DNA of 64,000 nt from Pseudomonadota bacterium (lineage in GTDB: Bacteria > Pseudomonadota > Alphaproteobacteria > Rhizobiales > Rhizobiaceae), in contig JAIUPA010000019.1 in assembly GCA_020161665.1 (NCBI GenBank), forward strand, positions 62,001 through 126,000, given 5' to 3'. The notes under the pieces were generated by a model. The model was not told where the DNA came from. It made no database searches and saw only the letters and a list, made by a program, of their open reading frames with translations. The position numbers and the translations under genes are program-made. Below are positions 32,063-40,937 of the stretch, piece after piece; position 1 is the first letter of the stretch; every line of letters starts with the position of its first letter.

Positions 32063-32128
32063 AGTGCTTGACAGAACCGGGTTCGAAGATGTGACCTTGC
32101 GCGGGTGCGGGCTGAGAATCGGGGAAGC

Positions 32129-32902
32129 ATGTCAAACATCGACTGGTTTGCGTATGATCATTTCGGGCTGGCGGCCACGGTTCTCTTCGGCACCTTGGGT
32201 GTCGCCTGGGGACTGACGCGCTTCATCTTCAGCCCCCGTCACCAGCCCTTTGTTCACTCGCTGAAGGGGGTCGCGCCGCCCTTTATCAATGTGATCGGCA
32301 CGCTTTTCGCGCTGATGCTCGCCTTCCTTGCCAATGACACCTGGAGCGCCCATGACCGCGCCAGCAACGCCGTTTATCACGAGGCTGACGCGCTGAAGGC
32401 AATCCTTTCGCTGACCTTGGCTTTGCCGGAGACGCAACGCACCGCCATTCATCAGGCCGTCAATGACTATGCGCGGTCTGCCGCCGAAATCGAATGGCCG
32501 CTGCTCGCCCACCGTCAGTCCGATGCCGGAACCGCCGAAAAGCTTGATCGCCTGCTTATCCTCGTGTCGAACCGAATGATTGGCGAAGAACTGGGGCTGG
32601 CCGTGCACACCCGCGTTCATGTGCAGGTCGGCGAAATTCGCGATAGCCGCGATCAGCGCATTGCGCTCTCGCAAACCCATGTGAACCCTCTGAAATGGCT
32701 GGGCATGGCCTTTCTGGGGCTGGTGACGATGCTGTCGGTTGCCGTGGTGCATGTCGAGCATCCGCGCGCCGCGCTGGTTTCCATCCTGCTTTTCGCCGCG
32801 GCCTCAGCCCCAACGGCGGCCATTATTCTGGTGCAGGGCAATCCGTTTCAGCAGCCGACGACGGTTTCGCCCATCCCGATCATCGAAGTGTATAACCGCT
32901 GA
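32129..32902 (+). CDS. Membrane protein with DUF4239-like (bestrophin-like) features
   Basis: The 257-residue protein has four likely transmembrane helices. Two are near the N-terminus (about residues 12-30 and 48-66, NVIGTLFALMLAFLAND) and two near the C-terminus (LGMAFLGLVTMLSVAVVHV and VSILLFAAASAPTAAIILV). An extramembrane helical part lies between them. This layout and the FALMLAFLAND/TW segment match DUF4239, which is annotated as bestrophin-like; ion-channel activity is only inferred from that family name. ATG 32129 with GGGGAAG upstream is the start. A terminator follows immediately. Confidence 0.7.
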   Translation: MSNIDWFAYDHFGLAATVLFGTLGVAWGLTRFIFSPRHQPFVHSLKGVAPPFINVIGTLFALMLAFLANDTWSAHDRASNAVYHEADALKAILSLTLALPETQRTAIHQAVNDYARSAAEIEWPLLAHRQSDAGTAEKLDRLLILVSNRMIGEELGLAVHTRVHVQVGEIRDSRDQRIALSQTHVNPLKWLGMAFLGLVTMLSVAVVHVEHPRAALVSILLFAAASAPTAAIILVQGNPFQQPTTVSPIPIIEVYNR

Positions 32903-32907
32903 AAACA

Positions 32908-32934
32908 AAAACGCCGGCGAAACGCCGGCGTTTT
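32908..32934. terminator. Bidirectional terminator
   Basis: 12-bp perfect stem AAAACGCCGGCG/CGCCGGCGTTTT with loop AAA. It ends the plus-strand folC-side transcript and the long minus-strand run from divL to trxA. Confidence 0.9.
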
Positions 32935-32955
32935 GCATTCCTATAGACGCTAAAC

Positions 32956-33276
32956 TCAGGCGGCCGAAACGATCCAGGCCGAAAGAGCCGTCTTCGGCTT
33001 GGCGCCAACGGCGATGTCGACAACCTGACCGCCCTTGAACATGGCAAGGGTCGGAATGGAACGCACGCCGAACTTGGCGGCCAGTTCCGGGTTTTCGTCA
33101 ATGTTGAGCTTCACGATCTTCACCTTGCCAGCCATCTCCTTGGAGATTTCCTCGAGGCTCGGGCCGATCATCTTGCACGGACCGCACCATTCGGCCCAGA
33201 AGTCCACGACGACGGGCTCGGCAGAATCCAGCACTTCGCTCTTGAAGTTGGCATTATCGACTTTCACGGTGGCCAT
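32956..33276 (-). CDS. trxA: Thioredoxin
   Basis: Small dithiol redox protein of the cytosol. The active site WAEWCGPCK has cysteines at residues 31 and 34. The cis-proline lies in [13 protein letters not shown]. Length 106 is standard and there is no signal peptide. It is the last gene of the addB-addA side of the operon, 104 bases after addA, the usual arrangement in Rhizobiaceae. Confidence 0.97.
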   Translation of the reverse strand: MATVKVDNANFKSEVLDSAEPVVVDFWAEWCGPCKMIGPSLEEISKEMAGKVKIVKLNIDENPELAAKFGVRSIPTLAMFKGGQVVDIAVGAKPKTALSAWIVSAA

Positions 33277-33380
33277 GGGCCTCTCCTTTCGAGGGTCGCG
33301 CGCTTCTCAGGCTTGGGGGCAAGCGCGTCAGAGATAGAGAATATGTGATGTGTCCGCATCGAAATTTCAACATTCGTATC

Positions 33381-36300
33381 TCACTTTGCGGTGAGCGCGA
33401 CAAGGGCATCGTCAAGCATCTTCCCCGGCAATCGAATGACGTTGGCCGTTTGCGTATAGACGAGCAGGCATTCGAAGCGTCGGTCCGGGTAAAGAGGCTT
33501 CAAAACCTCGCGATAAATCGCAAGCTGCGCCCGGTGCGCATAGGGCACATCCGCAGCCTCAAAGGGTGGGGCAAGATTGGTCTTGAAGTCGACAATCGTC
33601 ACGCACATACCGTCATCATGGATACGGTCGATGCGGCCGGAAACCGCGTGTTGGCGTCCATTGAGCGAAATCGTTCCCATGATGGTGGTTTCAGCCTGTG
33701 CCTGTGGCGAGAACAGGCCGGAAAGCGCCTGATGGTCAAGAACACCCAGCACCGAGGCGATGAGGGCTTGTTGCTGATCCTCCGACCATGCGGCGGCGCT
33801 ACGCTCCACATAGCGTTTTGCGGCCGGGGCGCGTTCGTCTGCCGGAAAGCGCGGCAGGATCTGCAGCATCCGGTGAATGAGGCGTCCGCGTTCCAGAACA
33901 AGGCTGTTGTCGGCGCGTTTCGTGCCAAAAAGCGGCGATGAAACAAGTGTTTCCTCAAGCTCGTCATCGATCATCGCGCCCGCGCCCGAAGGACTGAGCG
34001 GACGCGGCAGCGTCACTTGCGGCGGCAGAGGCTTGAACAGTTCGGCAGGCAGCACAATCGGCTTGTCGTCGGACGCGGCGACCGGCTCCGCTGCCTGGAC
34101 GTCGCGGGCTGGACTGCTTCGCCAGATCAACCCTTCCCAGCTTGTCCCGTCACGCAGGGTAAATGTGTGCGGGCGGCACCGGCTCTCATTCCCGGCAAGC
34201 GCGGTTCGGATCATCGGATGCCAGATCTCCGCATTATCTTGCGGGCCGCGATAGCCGCAAATGATCAGGCGGTCAGCCGCGCGCGTCATCGCCACGTAGA
34301 GAAGGCGGCGGTATTCCTCTTCCGTTTGCTGGCGGCTGCGTTCCGTATCCGCTTTCACCAGCGGGTTGGCTGTCTGTCCGCCCGCTGTCCAGGCGGGAAG
34401 GGGAGGCCTCCCTTCGCCCTGCGCAATCACACGCAATTGCGGAAGATGGCTGTGCGAAAAGGCTTTCGATCCACCATCGACCAGAAAAACAACGGGCGCT
34501 TCCAGACCCTTGGAGGCGTGCACCGTCATGATCCGCACTTCGTTGCGTCCCTTGTCCTGCTCGCGCTTGACCTCCGGTGCTTCCGTCTCCAGCGTCGCCA
34601 GAAAGGCCTGAAGGCCGGGCAGGCCGCTTGTTTCATGCGTCAGCGTAAAGGTCAGGAACTCGTCGAGAATATCGCTGACTTCCGAACCGAGGCGGGCAAG
34701 GAACTTGCGTCGCCCGCCATCGGCACCCAGAAGGCGGGCGTAGAAGTCATGCGGGCTGAGGCGATGTGCCAGTCCGCTTAATTGCTTCAGCCGCGCCACA
34801 ATAGCGGAGAGGTTTCCGTCCTCTGCTTTGGCGCGCTCCTTCAGCCGCGACCACAGGCTTTGCCGATCACCGCGACCCGCCGCAAGGGCAAGAAGGGCAT
34901 CCTCATCGAGATTGAAAAGCGGGCTTTTCAGAATGGCCGCCAGCGAGAGATCATCGCCGGGGCAGAGCAGAAAGCGGCCAAGCGCCATCAGGTCCTGCAC
35001 CGCGATATGGCCGGTCAGAGTCAGGCGGTCGGCACCAGCCACGGGAATGTTGTCGAGGTTTTTCAGCGCCCGCGTCAGTGCATTGACGAAAGCATCGCGC
35101 TTGCGCACCAGAACGAGAATATCGCCCGGTTCGATGCGGCGGGCGTGGTTTTTCTCGATCAGCGTTTCGCGCCCGATCATGTCGCGAATGGCAAGCGCCA
35201 TGCGCTGCGCCAGAATGGCCGCCGGTGCGCTTTCCGGTGTCGAATCGAACGGTGCGGTCCAGTCTTCCTCATTGTCCTGACTGTCGGGAACGATCATATC
35301 CCACAGATCGACCGCGCCCGGCTGGTTGATGCGGCTCGACACATGCACGATGGCCTCCCCGGAGGCGCTAAGGCCCCGGGCATTGCCCTCATGCGTGAAA
35401 ACCTCGTCCACAGCAGAAAGCACATCCGGTGTGGACCGGAAGGATAAGGGCAGGCTGATGCGTGCAAAGCTTCGCCCGCCAGCCTTCACCTGCTTTTCGG
35501 TCACGTCGCGTTCGGCGGAGAAGCGCTCGGGCCGCGCACCCTGAAATGAGTAGATCGATTGCTTCTCGTCGCCCACCGCAAAGATGGTGCGAAGCGCATC
35601 GCCGCGCGCGCTTTCGCCGGAGAAGAAATCATCCGCTAGCGACTGGATGACCGTCCACTGAACCGGGCTGGTATCCTGTGCCTCATCCACCAGAATATGG
35701 TCGATGCCGCGATCAAGCTTGTAATGAACCCACGGCGCAACATCCGAACGGGTAAGAAGATGGGCGGCGCGAACAATCAGGTCTTCGAAATCAAGCTGGC
35801 TGCGGCGCTTCTTGAGGTCGTCATAATCGGCGAGAAGGCGCGCGGCGAGCGTCAGCGCTGCTTTTGTCGACTCCATCAGGGCGCAAAGTCGCACGCGATC
35901 GCGAACGGCCATCACATGCAGCGCCGCTTCGCTCATCGCCTCCAGAAGCTGAGGTGCGGCGCTCGCAAGCGGCTTGGTGACAAGCGTCGTCTCCTTTTTC
36001 GGGTCGCCATCCCTCTTCAGGAAGGCCGATTCCAGAAGCTCCAGACGGAGGAAAGGATCGGTCTCGGCAACGGCATTCCTGAGATCGTTAGCAATCGCCT
36101 GAACGGTGCTGCCACCCTTGGTGTCGGCAAGGTCGATATAGGTGGAAAGCAACGCGCCCGGCAGCGACGGCAGCGGCCAGACCATGGCCGCGGCCTCTTG
36201 CCGTGTTTCGGTCGGGCCAAGCCCATAGCCTTGGCGAAGGCAGGCTTCGATGCCGCCGTTCTGCTCCGCATGGGCGAGAAAAGCGCCGATGGCCTGCCGG

Positions 36301-36944
36301 TTGGCAACAATGTTGGAGAGCAGTGTCTCCAGCCCGGCTTCATCGGCCAGCGATAGAACATGCGCAAAGGCTTCCGCCAGCGCCGCATCGCCTTCCATGG
36401 TCGTTGCCGTCAACAGTGCACGCCGCGCCTCGGCCAGCAGCGATTTCGCACCGCCATCATCCAGCACGGAGAAATGCCCGGCCACATTGGCTTCCAGCGG
36501 AAACTGGTGCAGCAGCGCCTCGCAAAAGGCATGAATCGTCTGGATTTTCAGGCCGCCCGGCGTTTCCAGCGCCCGGGCAAAGAGCCGCCTCGCTTCGGCA
36601 AGCTTCAGCGCGTCCGGCGCAACGCCTTCCATCGCCTTGATGCGCTCTTTCAGCGTTTCATCATCCAGAACCACCCATTCGGCCAACCGGGCAAAGACGC
36701 GGTTCGACATTTCCGAGGCCGCCGCCTTGGTATAGGTGAGGCAGAGAATGGCCGAGGGCCGGCAGCCGGAGAGAAGCAGGCGAATGACGCGCTGGGTCAG
36801 CACATGCGTCTTGCCAGACCCCGCATTGGCCGACACCCAGGCCGAGTTTTCCGGGTTGGAGGCAATGCCTTGCCGAAGGCTGGTCCAGTTCAGCCAATCC
36901 TTCGGGTCCTGTGAGAGCGGCGCGGCGTCAAGATCATGCGTCAT
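33381..36944 (-). CDS. addA: Double-strand break repair helicase-nuclease AddA
   Basis: Subunit of the AddAB complex, which resects double-strand ends for RecA loading. UvrD/Rep-like helicase with Walker A NAGSGKTHVL, motif II LVDEAQDTSP, VYSF-type motif III, motif V/VI (TVHASKGLE and the YVAMTRAADRL region). The C-terminus has the RecB-type nuclease motif GRIDRIHDDGMCVTIVDFKTN with catalytic D and K. The length is about 1,187 residues with start ATG 36944; another ATG at 36959 is in frame. It overlaps addB. Chi specificity cannot be read from the protein. Confidence 0.96.
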   Translation of the reverse strand: MTHDLDAAPLSQDPKDWLNWTSLRQGIASNPENSAWVSANAGSGKTHVLTQRVIRLLLSGCRPSAILCLTYTKAAASEMSNRVFARLAEWVVLDDETLKERIKAMEGVAPDALKLAEARRLFARALETPGGLKIQTIHAFCEALLHQFPLEANVAGHFSVLDDGGAKSLLAEARRALLTATTMEGDAALAEAFAHVLSLADEAGLETLLSNIVANRQAIGAFLAHAEQNGGIEACLRQGYGLGPTETRQEAAAMVWPLPSLPGALLSTYIDLADTKGGSTVQAIANDLRNAVAETDPFLRLELLESAFLKRDGDPKKETTLVTKPLASAAPQLLEAMSEAALHVMAVRDRVRLCALMESTKAALTLAARLLADYDDLKKRRSQLDFEDLIVRAAHLLTRSDVAPWVHYKLDRGIDHILVDEAQDTSPVQWTVIQSLADDFFSGESARGDALRTIFAVGDEKQSIYSFQGARPERFSAERDVTEKQVKAGGRSFARISLPLSFRSTPDVLSAVDEVFTHEGNARGLSASGEAIVHVSSRINQPGAVDLWDMIVPDSQDNEEDWTAPFDSTPESAPAAILAQRMALAIRDMIGRETLIEKNHARRIEPGDILVLVRKRDAFVNALTRALKNLDNIPVAGADRLTLTGHIAVQDLMALGRFLLCPGDDLSLAAILKSPLFNLDEDALLALAAGRGDRQSLWSRLKERAKAEDGNLSAIVARLKQLSGLAHRLSPHDFYARLLGADGGRRKFLARLGSEVSDILDEFLTFTLTHETSGLPGLQAFLATLETEAPEVKREQDKGRNEVRIMTVHASKGLEAPVVFLVDGGSKAFSHSHLPQLRVIAQGEGRPPLPAWTAGGQTANPLVKADTERSRQQTEEEYRRLLYVAMTRAADRLIICGYRGPQDNAEIWHPMIRTALAGNESRCRPHTFTLRDGTSWEGLIWRSSPARDVQAAEPVAASDDKPIVLPAELFKPLPPQVTLPRPLSPSGAGAMIDDELEETLVSSPLFGTKRADNSLVLERGRLIHRMLQILPRFPADERAPAAKRYVERSAAAWSEDQQQALIASVLGVLDHQALSGLFSPQAQAETTIMGTISLNGRQHAVSGRIDRIHDDGMCVTIVDFKTNLAPPFEAADVPYAHRAQLAIYREVLKPLYPDRRFECLLVYTQTANVIRLPGKMLDDALVALTAK

Positions 36945-39900
36945 GGTCAGCCTCATCATCCGCCGTTGCGGTCGACCATTCGGCGACGCGGGCCAGATGG
37001 TCGTATTCCCCGCCGTAATCCATCTGCTTGAACGGCACGAGCCGGGAGGTAAAGCCCCGGTCTCCCGATTGCAGAACGGCCACGAAACGCGTGAACTGCG
37101 CCAGCGACTCGGCGGCTAGATCGCTGGCGGATTTGCCATCCTTGGCGCTCTCGTTGTTGACGACTTCGCTCTTGAAGCGGGCGCCGGGACGCAGGCGAAC
37201 ATAGAGAAGATCCTGCGACGGGGTCGGGGGCAGCCCCTTGAAGCCGCCGCCTTCAAGGGCTGCCGCTTCCAGGGACAATTGCGGTTCGAGAAGGGTGCGG
37301 GCCTGTTTGGGCGTCGGGTTGGAGCCCGTCTTGTAGTCGATGATCGCGGCACGCCCGTCCTTCAGAAGGTCGATACGGTCGGCGCTGCCGGTCAGGCGAA
37401 TGCCGAGCGGTTCGATGGGCAGTGATGCCTGCACTTCGGTGAGGCTCGTCTGAAGATCGCCCTGCCGCTGGGCCTCCCATGTGAGAAAAGCGTCGGCCAC
37501 CTCGCGAAAACGCGGCCGCCACACGGCATCGATATGCGGCGGCAGGCTCGCCTCGGCAAAGGCAACGTCGATGATCTCTTTCATTGCCTTTGTGGCGGCG
37601 GGCGTCCCGGCTTTCTCGGCTGTCTTGACGAAGCGGTCGAGAATGGCGTGGTAGAGCGTTCCACGTTCGGCCACCCCCGGGTCGCCGTTAAAGGGGGCCA
37701 GCGGATCAAGCTTCAGCACGCGCCGGGCATAGACCGAATAAGGGTCCCGCCGAAGCCGCCCCACCTCGCTGAAGGAATAGCGGTCCGGCTGCAACGCCTT
37801 GTCCGGCTTGGGGGAGGGACGCTTGGCAATCGGCTGGTTCTCGCCAAGATCAATCGTGGCGGCATAGCGCAGGTAAAGGCTGCCGCGTTCCTTGAGGGTT
37901 GTTCCGAAATCAGGCCCGCCAAGCGCCAGCAATCGCTGCAAGAAGCGTGAGGCGACTGTCGGCGCCGATCCCTGCCGCAAGGCGCGGGAATAGATCAGGT
38001 CGGCGGTGCCGTTCGCCATCTGAAAATCGTGTGCCAACTGGCCGACGCGCCGCTCCGGCGGTTCCAGCCCCATTTCCATCTTCATGCCACGCGAAATGAA
38101 CGGGTTGCTGGAGGCTTGATCCGGCCAGGCCCCCTCATTGAGCCCGCCCAGAACGAGCATGTCGACGTCCTGCAGACGCGCTTCCAGCGTGCCGAAGATG
38201 AAAACGCGCGGGTGGCTCATGGCGCGCGGCTTCACCGCTTCGCCGGTCATCAAGGCGGCGGCAATATCGATCCATTGCGGACCATCCGCCGTGACCCCGC
38301 CATCATTGGCCATCACCGAAGTCAGAAGCCCGGAGAGCTTTTCCCCTGCCTCGCCAGACCAAAGCGCGGAAAGATCGTCCTCCGCATCGCTGACCACGGC
38401 TTCCAGAACGCGACCCGTCCGCTCGGCCCAATCGGAAAGGGCAAGACTTGCCGTCAGGCCGCCCACGCTGCGGCGGGAGAGGAAGGCCCCGGCCAGCGGC
38501 TCAACGGCTTTGGAAATGCGCGTCGCAAGGTCCTGTGCCTTCTCCGAAGCTTCCGGCGGAAGCGACAAAAACCAGCGGGGCGGATGCCGTGTGCTGCGGC
38601 TTAAAGAATTGCGTTCCAGCGAAGAGCCGAGATCGGCCACGTCCGTCTCTCCGACGCCCCCTCGCAACGCCAGAAGTTCAAGTGATTGGGCTGACGAACG
38701 GAACGCCTCTCCGGAGAGGCCGAAGCGGCAAAGCGGATGGGAAAGCAGGGCGGCAATCGCCACCGGATCGCCGGGGCGTAGCACCGCCTCGAGAATGAGG
38801 CTGAGAAGCGCCCCTTGCGGTGTAGCGGCCAGCGGCGTACCGGCGGAATCATCCGCCTCGATACCGAAGCGGGCCAGTTCGGCGCTGACCCGGCGGGCGA
38901 GATTGCGGTCGAGAGTAATCAGCGCAGCGCGTGATTCCCCGCCGTCCCGTCCCGGCTTTTCCAGCGCCAGACGAAGCGCAATCGCAATGGCAAGCGCTTC
39001 CTCACGCTCGTTCGCCGCCTCAATCAGGCAGACATCGCAAAAGGCCTCTTCGATCTCGCCAGCCTTGAGGGTCTTGCGCCATTCCCGCCAGCCATCCGTT
39101 GCCTGTGAAGGACCGAGCGCCTGCGCCACGATGCGGCTGCGGGCCTCCATGCGCGCATCGACGGTGCCAAGGGGCAGCACATCGTCACGGGTCGCCCCGA
39201 GTTTCTCAAGCAGGCGGAAGAGACCATACTGCGGATGACTGCGGCTTGATGCTTCGGCAACCGGACCCTCGGCAGTGGCTCCACCCACCGCTTTCCAGTG
39301 ATCGTCGCTCATCACCTGATCCAGACCGGGCAGGACAACGGCCCCGTTCGGCAGGTTCGCCACGGTCGTGATCAGGCGGGCCGCTGCGGGAACGGAACCC
39401 GTCGAACCGGCAACGATCACGGGTCCTCGCCCGGCAAGGTCGGCCAGACGGTTGGCCTCGGAATCGAGAAGGGCTGCGGTATGACGGGCCGGGGAGGATC
39501 GTTTCAACTCGCCAAGCCGTGCGGGCCACCATTCGCTGGCGATTTTCAGAAACTCCAGCGTCAGCCGCCACCAGTTGTCGTATTTCGTGGCATCGAGTTT
39601 CTCGAGGTCACGCCAGTCGCGCTCTTCCGTCTCAATGGAATCGATCAGTTCGGCAAGATCGCGTGCCAGCCACACGGCATCGGCGGGGCTCGCCGGGGCA
39701 ACGAGGGGGGAACCGGAATGAAAGTTGAGGATCGCATCCGGCAAGCGGTTGCGCCAGGCGAGAATGAGGCGCGAAAGTTCCAGAAGGCGGCCCGGCCCGG
39801 ACAGCGGCTCGGCAAGATCAAGGAGTGCGGGCGGCGCTTCTTCGAAGAAACCGGAATCCTCCTCCGCCTCGCCCAAGGGGCGGATGACCGGCAGGATAGC

Positions 39901-40119
39901 GGACTTGCCACCCAGATAGTCGACAAATTCCGAACGCAGAACACGCGCCGCGCGCCGCGTCGGCACAAAGATCGTCACATCGGCGAGTGAAAGTGGATCA
40001 GTCGGATCATAGCGGTAGCCCGGCACCAGTTGTCCGGCACAAAGCATCTGAACAAGGGTCGCGAGGAAGGGTGCCCCCGGCGGGATGGTGAAGAGGTGAG
40101 GGCGATGCCCGCCCGTCAC
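36934..40119 (-). CDS. addB: Double-strand break repair nuclease AddB
   Basis: Partner of AddA; 1,061 residues, typical of alphaproteobacterial AddB. The C-terminal RecB-like nuclease domain shows DRIDLLKDGRAAIIDYKTG with the catalytic residues. The N-terminal helicase-like half lacks a Walker A: TIPPGAPFL stands where GxxGxGKT would be, so ATPase activity is not expected, as in alphaproteobacterial AddB. The four-cysteine iron-sulfur cluster of Bacillus AddB was not seen. The GTG start overlaps the murU stop by 4 bases. Confidence 0.93.
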   Translation of the reverse strand: MTGGHRPHLFTIPPGAPFLATLVQMLCAGQLVPGYRYDPTDPLSLADVTIFVPTRRAARVLRSEFVDYLGGKSAILPVIRPLGEAEEDSGFFEEAPPALLDLAEPLSGPGRLLELSRLILAWRNRLPDAILNFHSGSPLVAPASPADAVWLARDLAELIDSIETEERDWRDLEKLDATKYDNWWRLTLEFLKIASEWWPARLGELKRSSPARHTAALLDSEANRLADLAGRGPVIVAGSTGSVPAAARLITTVANLPNGAVVLPGLDQVMSDDHWKAVGGATAEGPVAEASSRSHPQYGLFRLLEKLGATRDDVLPLGTVDARMEARSRIVAQALGPSQATDGWREWRKTLKAGEIEEAFCDVCLIEAANEREEALAIAIALRLALEKPGRDGGESRAALITLDRNLARRVSAELARFGIEADDSAGTPLAATPQGALLSLILEAVLRPGDPVAIAALLSHPLCRFGLSGEAFRSSAQSLELLALRGGVGETDVADLGSSLERNSLSRSTRHPPRWFLSLPPEASEKAQDLATRISKAVEPLAGAFLSRRSVGGLTASLALSDWAERTGRVLEAVVSDAEDDLSALWSGEAGEKLSGLLTSVMANDGGVTADGPQWIDIAAALMTGEAVKPRAMSHPRVFIFGTLEARLQDVDMLVLGGLNEGAWPDQASSNPFISRGMKMEMGLEPPERRVGQLAHDFQMANGTADLIYSRALRQGSAPTVASRFLQRLLALGGPDFGTTLKERGSLYLRYAATIDLGENQPIAKRPSPKPDKALQPDRYSFSEVGRLRRDPYSVYARRVLKLDPLAPFNGDPGVAERGTLYHAILDRFVKTAEKAGTPAATKAMKEIIDVAFAEASLPPHIDAVWRPRFREVADAFLTWEAQRQGDLQTSLTEVQASLPIEPLGIRLTGSADRIDLLKDGRAAIIDYKTGSNPTPKQARTLLEPQLSLEAAALEGGGFKGLPPTPSQDLLYVRLRPGARFKSEVVNNESAKDGKSASDLAAESLAQFTRFVAVLQSGDRGFTSRLVPFKQMDYGGEYDHLARVAEWSTATADDEADHDA

Positions 40120-40853
40120 GATCCGCGCTCCCGTTCCAGCTGTTCGATGACGGCTTCCGCCTCGCCAATGGCTTCGGGCGTGCCAGCCGTCAGCCAGTGT
40201 CCTTCCAGCATCAGGCCGAACAGACGGCCCTTTTCAATGGCCGCATCAAAGGTGCGGTTTAGGCTGAAGGGGCCTTCGGGCGCGTCGTCAAGAAGGTCGG
40301 TTGTCATGGCAATGGCCCCGGCATAAACGACCGGGTTTTCCATGCCCTCGCGATAGCGCATGAGACGTCCATCGGCATCAAGGCTGAAGTCCTTCTTGCC
40401 ATTATGGCCCGTGGTTTTTTCCAGCGGCACGCACAGCAGGATCATGTCCATGCGGGCGGGGTCAAAAGCCTCGGCCAGCCGGGTGAGATTGGTTGGCGCA
40501 CCGGGCTTTTCGCCGACCCAGAACAGGTCCGAATTCATGATGAGAACCGGCCCCGGCGAAAGCTGCCGGAAACCCTTCTTCAAGCCGCCACCGGAATCGA
40601 GAAGTTCCGCCCGCTCGTCGGAAATCAGGATGTCGGGGTGGCCCCGCTTGGCCAGATGCGCCTCCATCTGCTCTGCGAGATAGTGCACGTTCACGACAAC
40701 GCGGGTCACGCCGGCTGCTTCAAGCAGGTCAAGCGCCCGGTCCGCCATGGTCACGCCAGCGATTTTCACCAGCGGCTTCGGGATCGTGTTGGTGATCGGG
40801 CGCATGCGGGTTCCAAGTCCCGCGGCAAGAAGCATGGCTTGCTGGATAGTCAT
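40116..40853 (-). CDS. murU: Nucleotidyltransferase of the MurNAc-1-P uridylyltransferase (MurU) family
   Basis: Transfers UMP to N-acetylmuramic acid 1-phosphate in the anhydro-MurNAc recycling route that bypasses MurA. Signature LAAGLGTRMRPITNTIPKPL at the N-terminus, and MNSDLFWV carries the metal-binding aspartate. At about 245 residues it is short, like MurU and unlike GlmU. Often labelled mannose-1-phosphate guanylyltransferase. The tie to AmgK in the gene just upstream favours MurU. ATG 40853 chosen; GTG 40868 also in frame. Confidence 0.8.
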   Translation of the reverse strand: MTIQQAMLLAAGLGTRMRPITNTIPKPLVKIAGVTMADRALDLLEAAGVTRVVVNVHYLAEQMEAHLAKRGHPDILISDERAELLDSGGGLKKGFRQLSPGPVLIMNSDLFWVGEKPGAPTNLTRLAEAFDPARMDMILLCVPLEKTTGHNGKKDFSLDADGRLMRYREGMENPVVYAGAIAMTTDLLDDAPEGPFSLNRTFDAAIEKGRLFGLMLEGHWLTAGTPEAIGEAEAVIEQLERERGS

Positions 40854-40937
40854 CGTTTTCGGCTGCACTTGCGTGATGATTCGGCTGGATATGACCCAAC
40901 CTGTTTAGCACGTTTTGCGGGCTGAAAACCCTGAAGC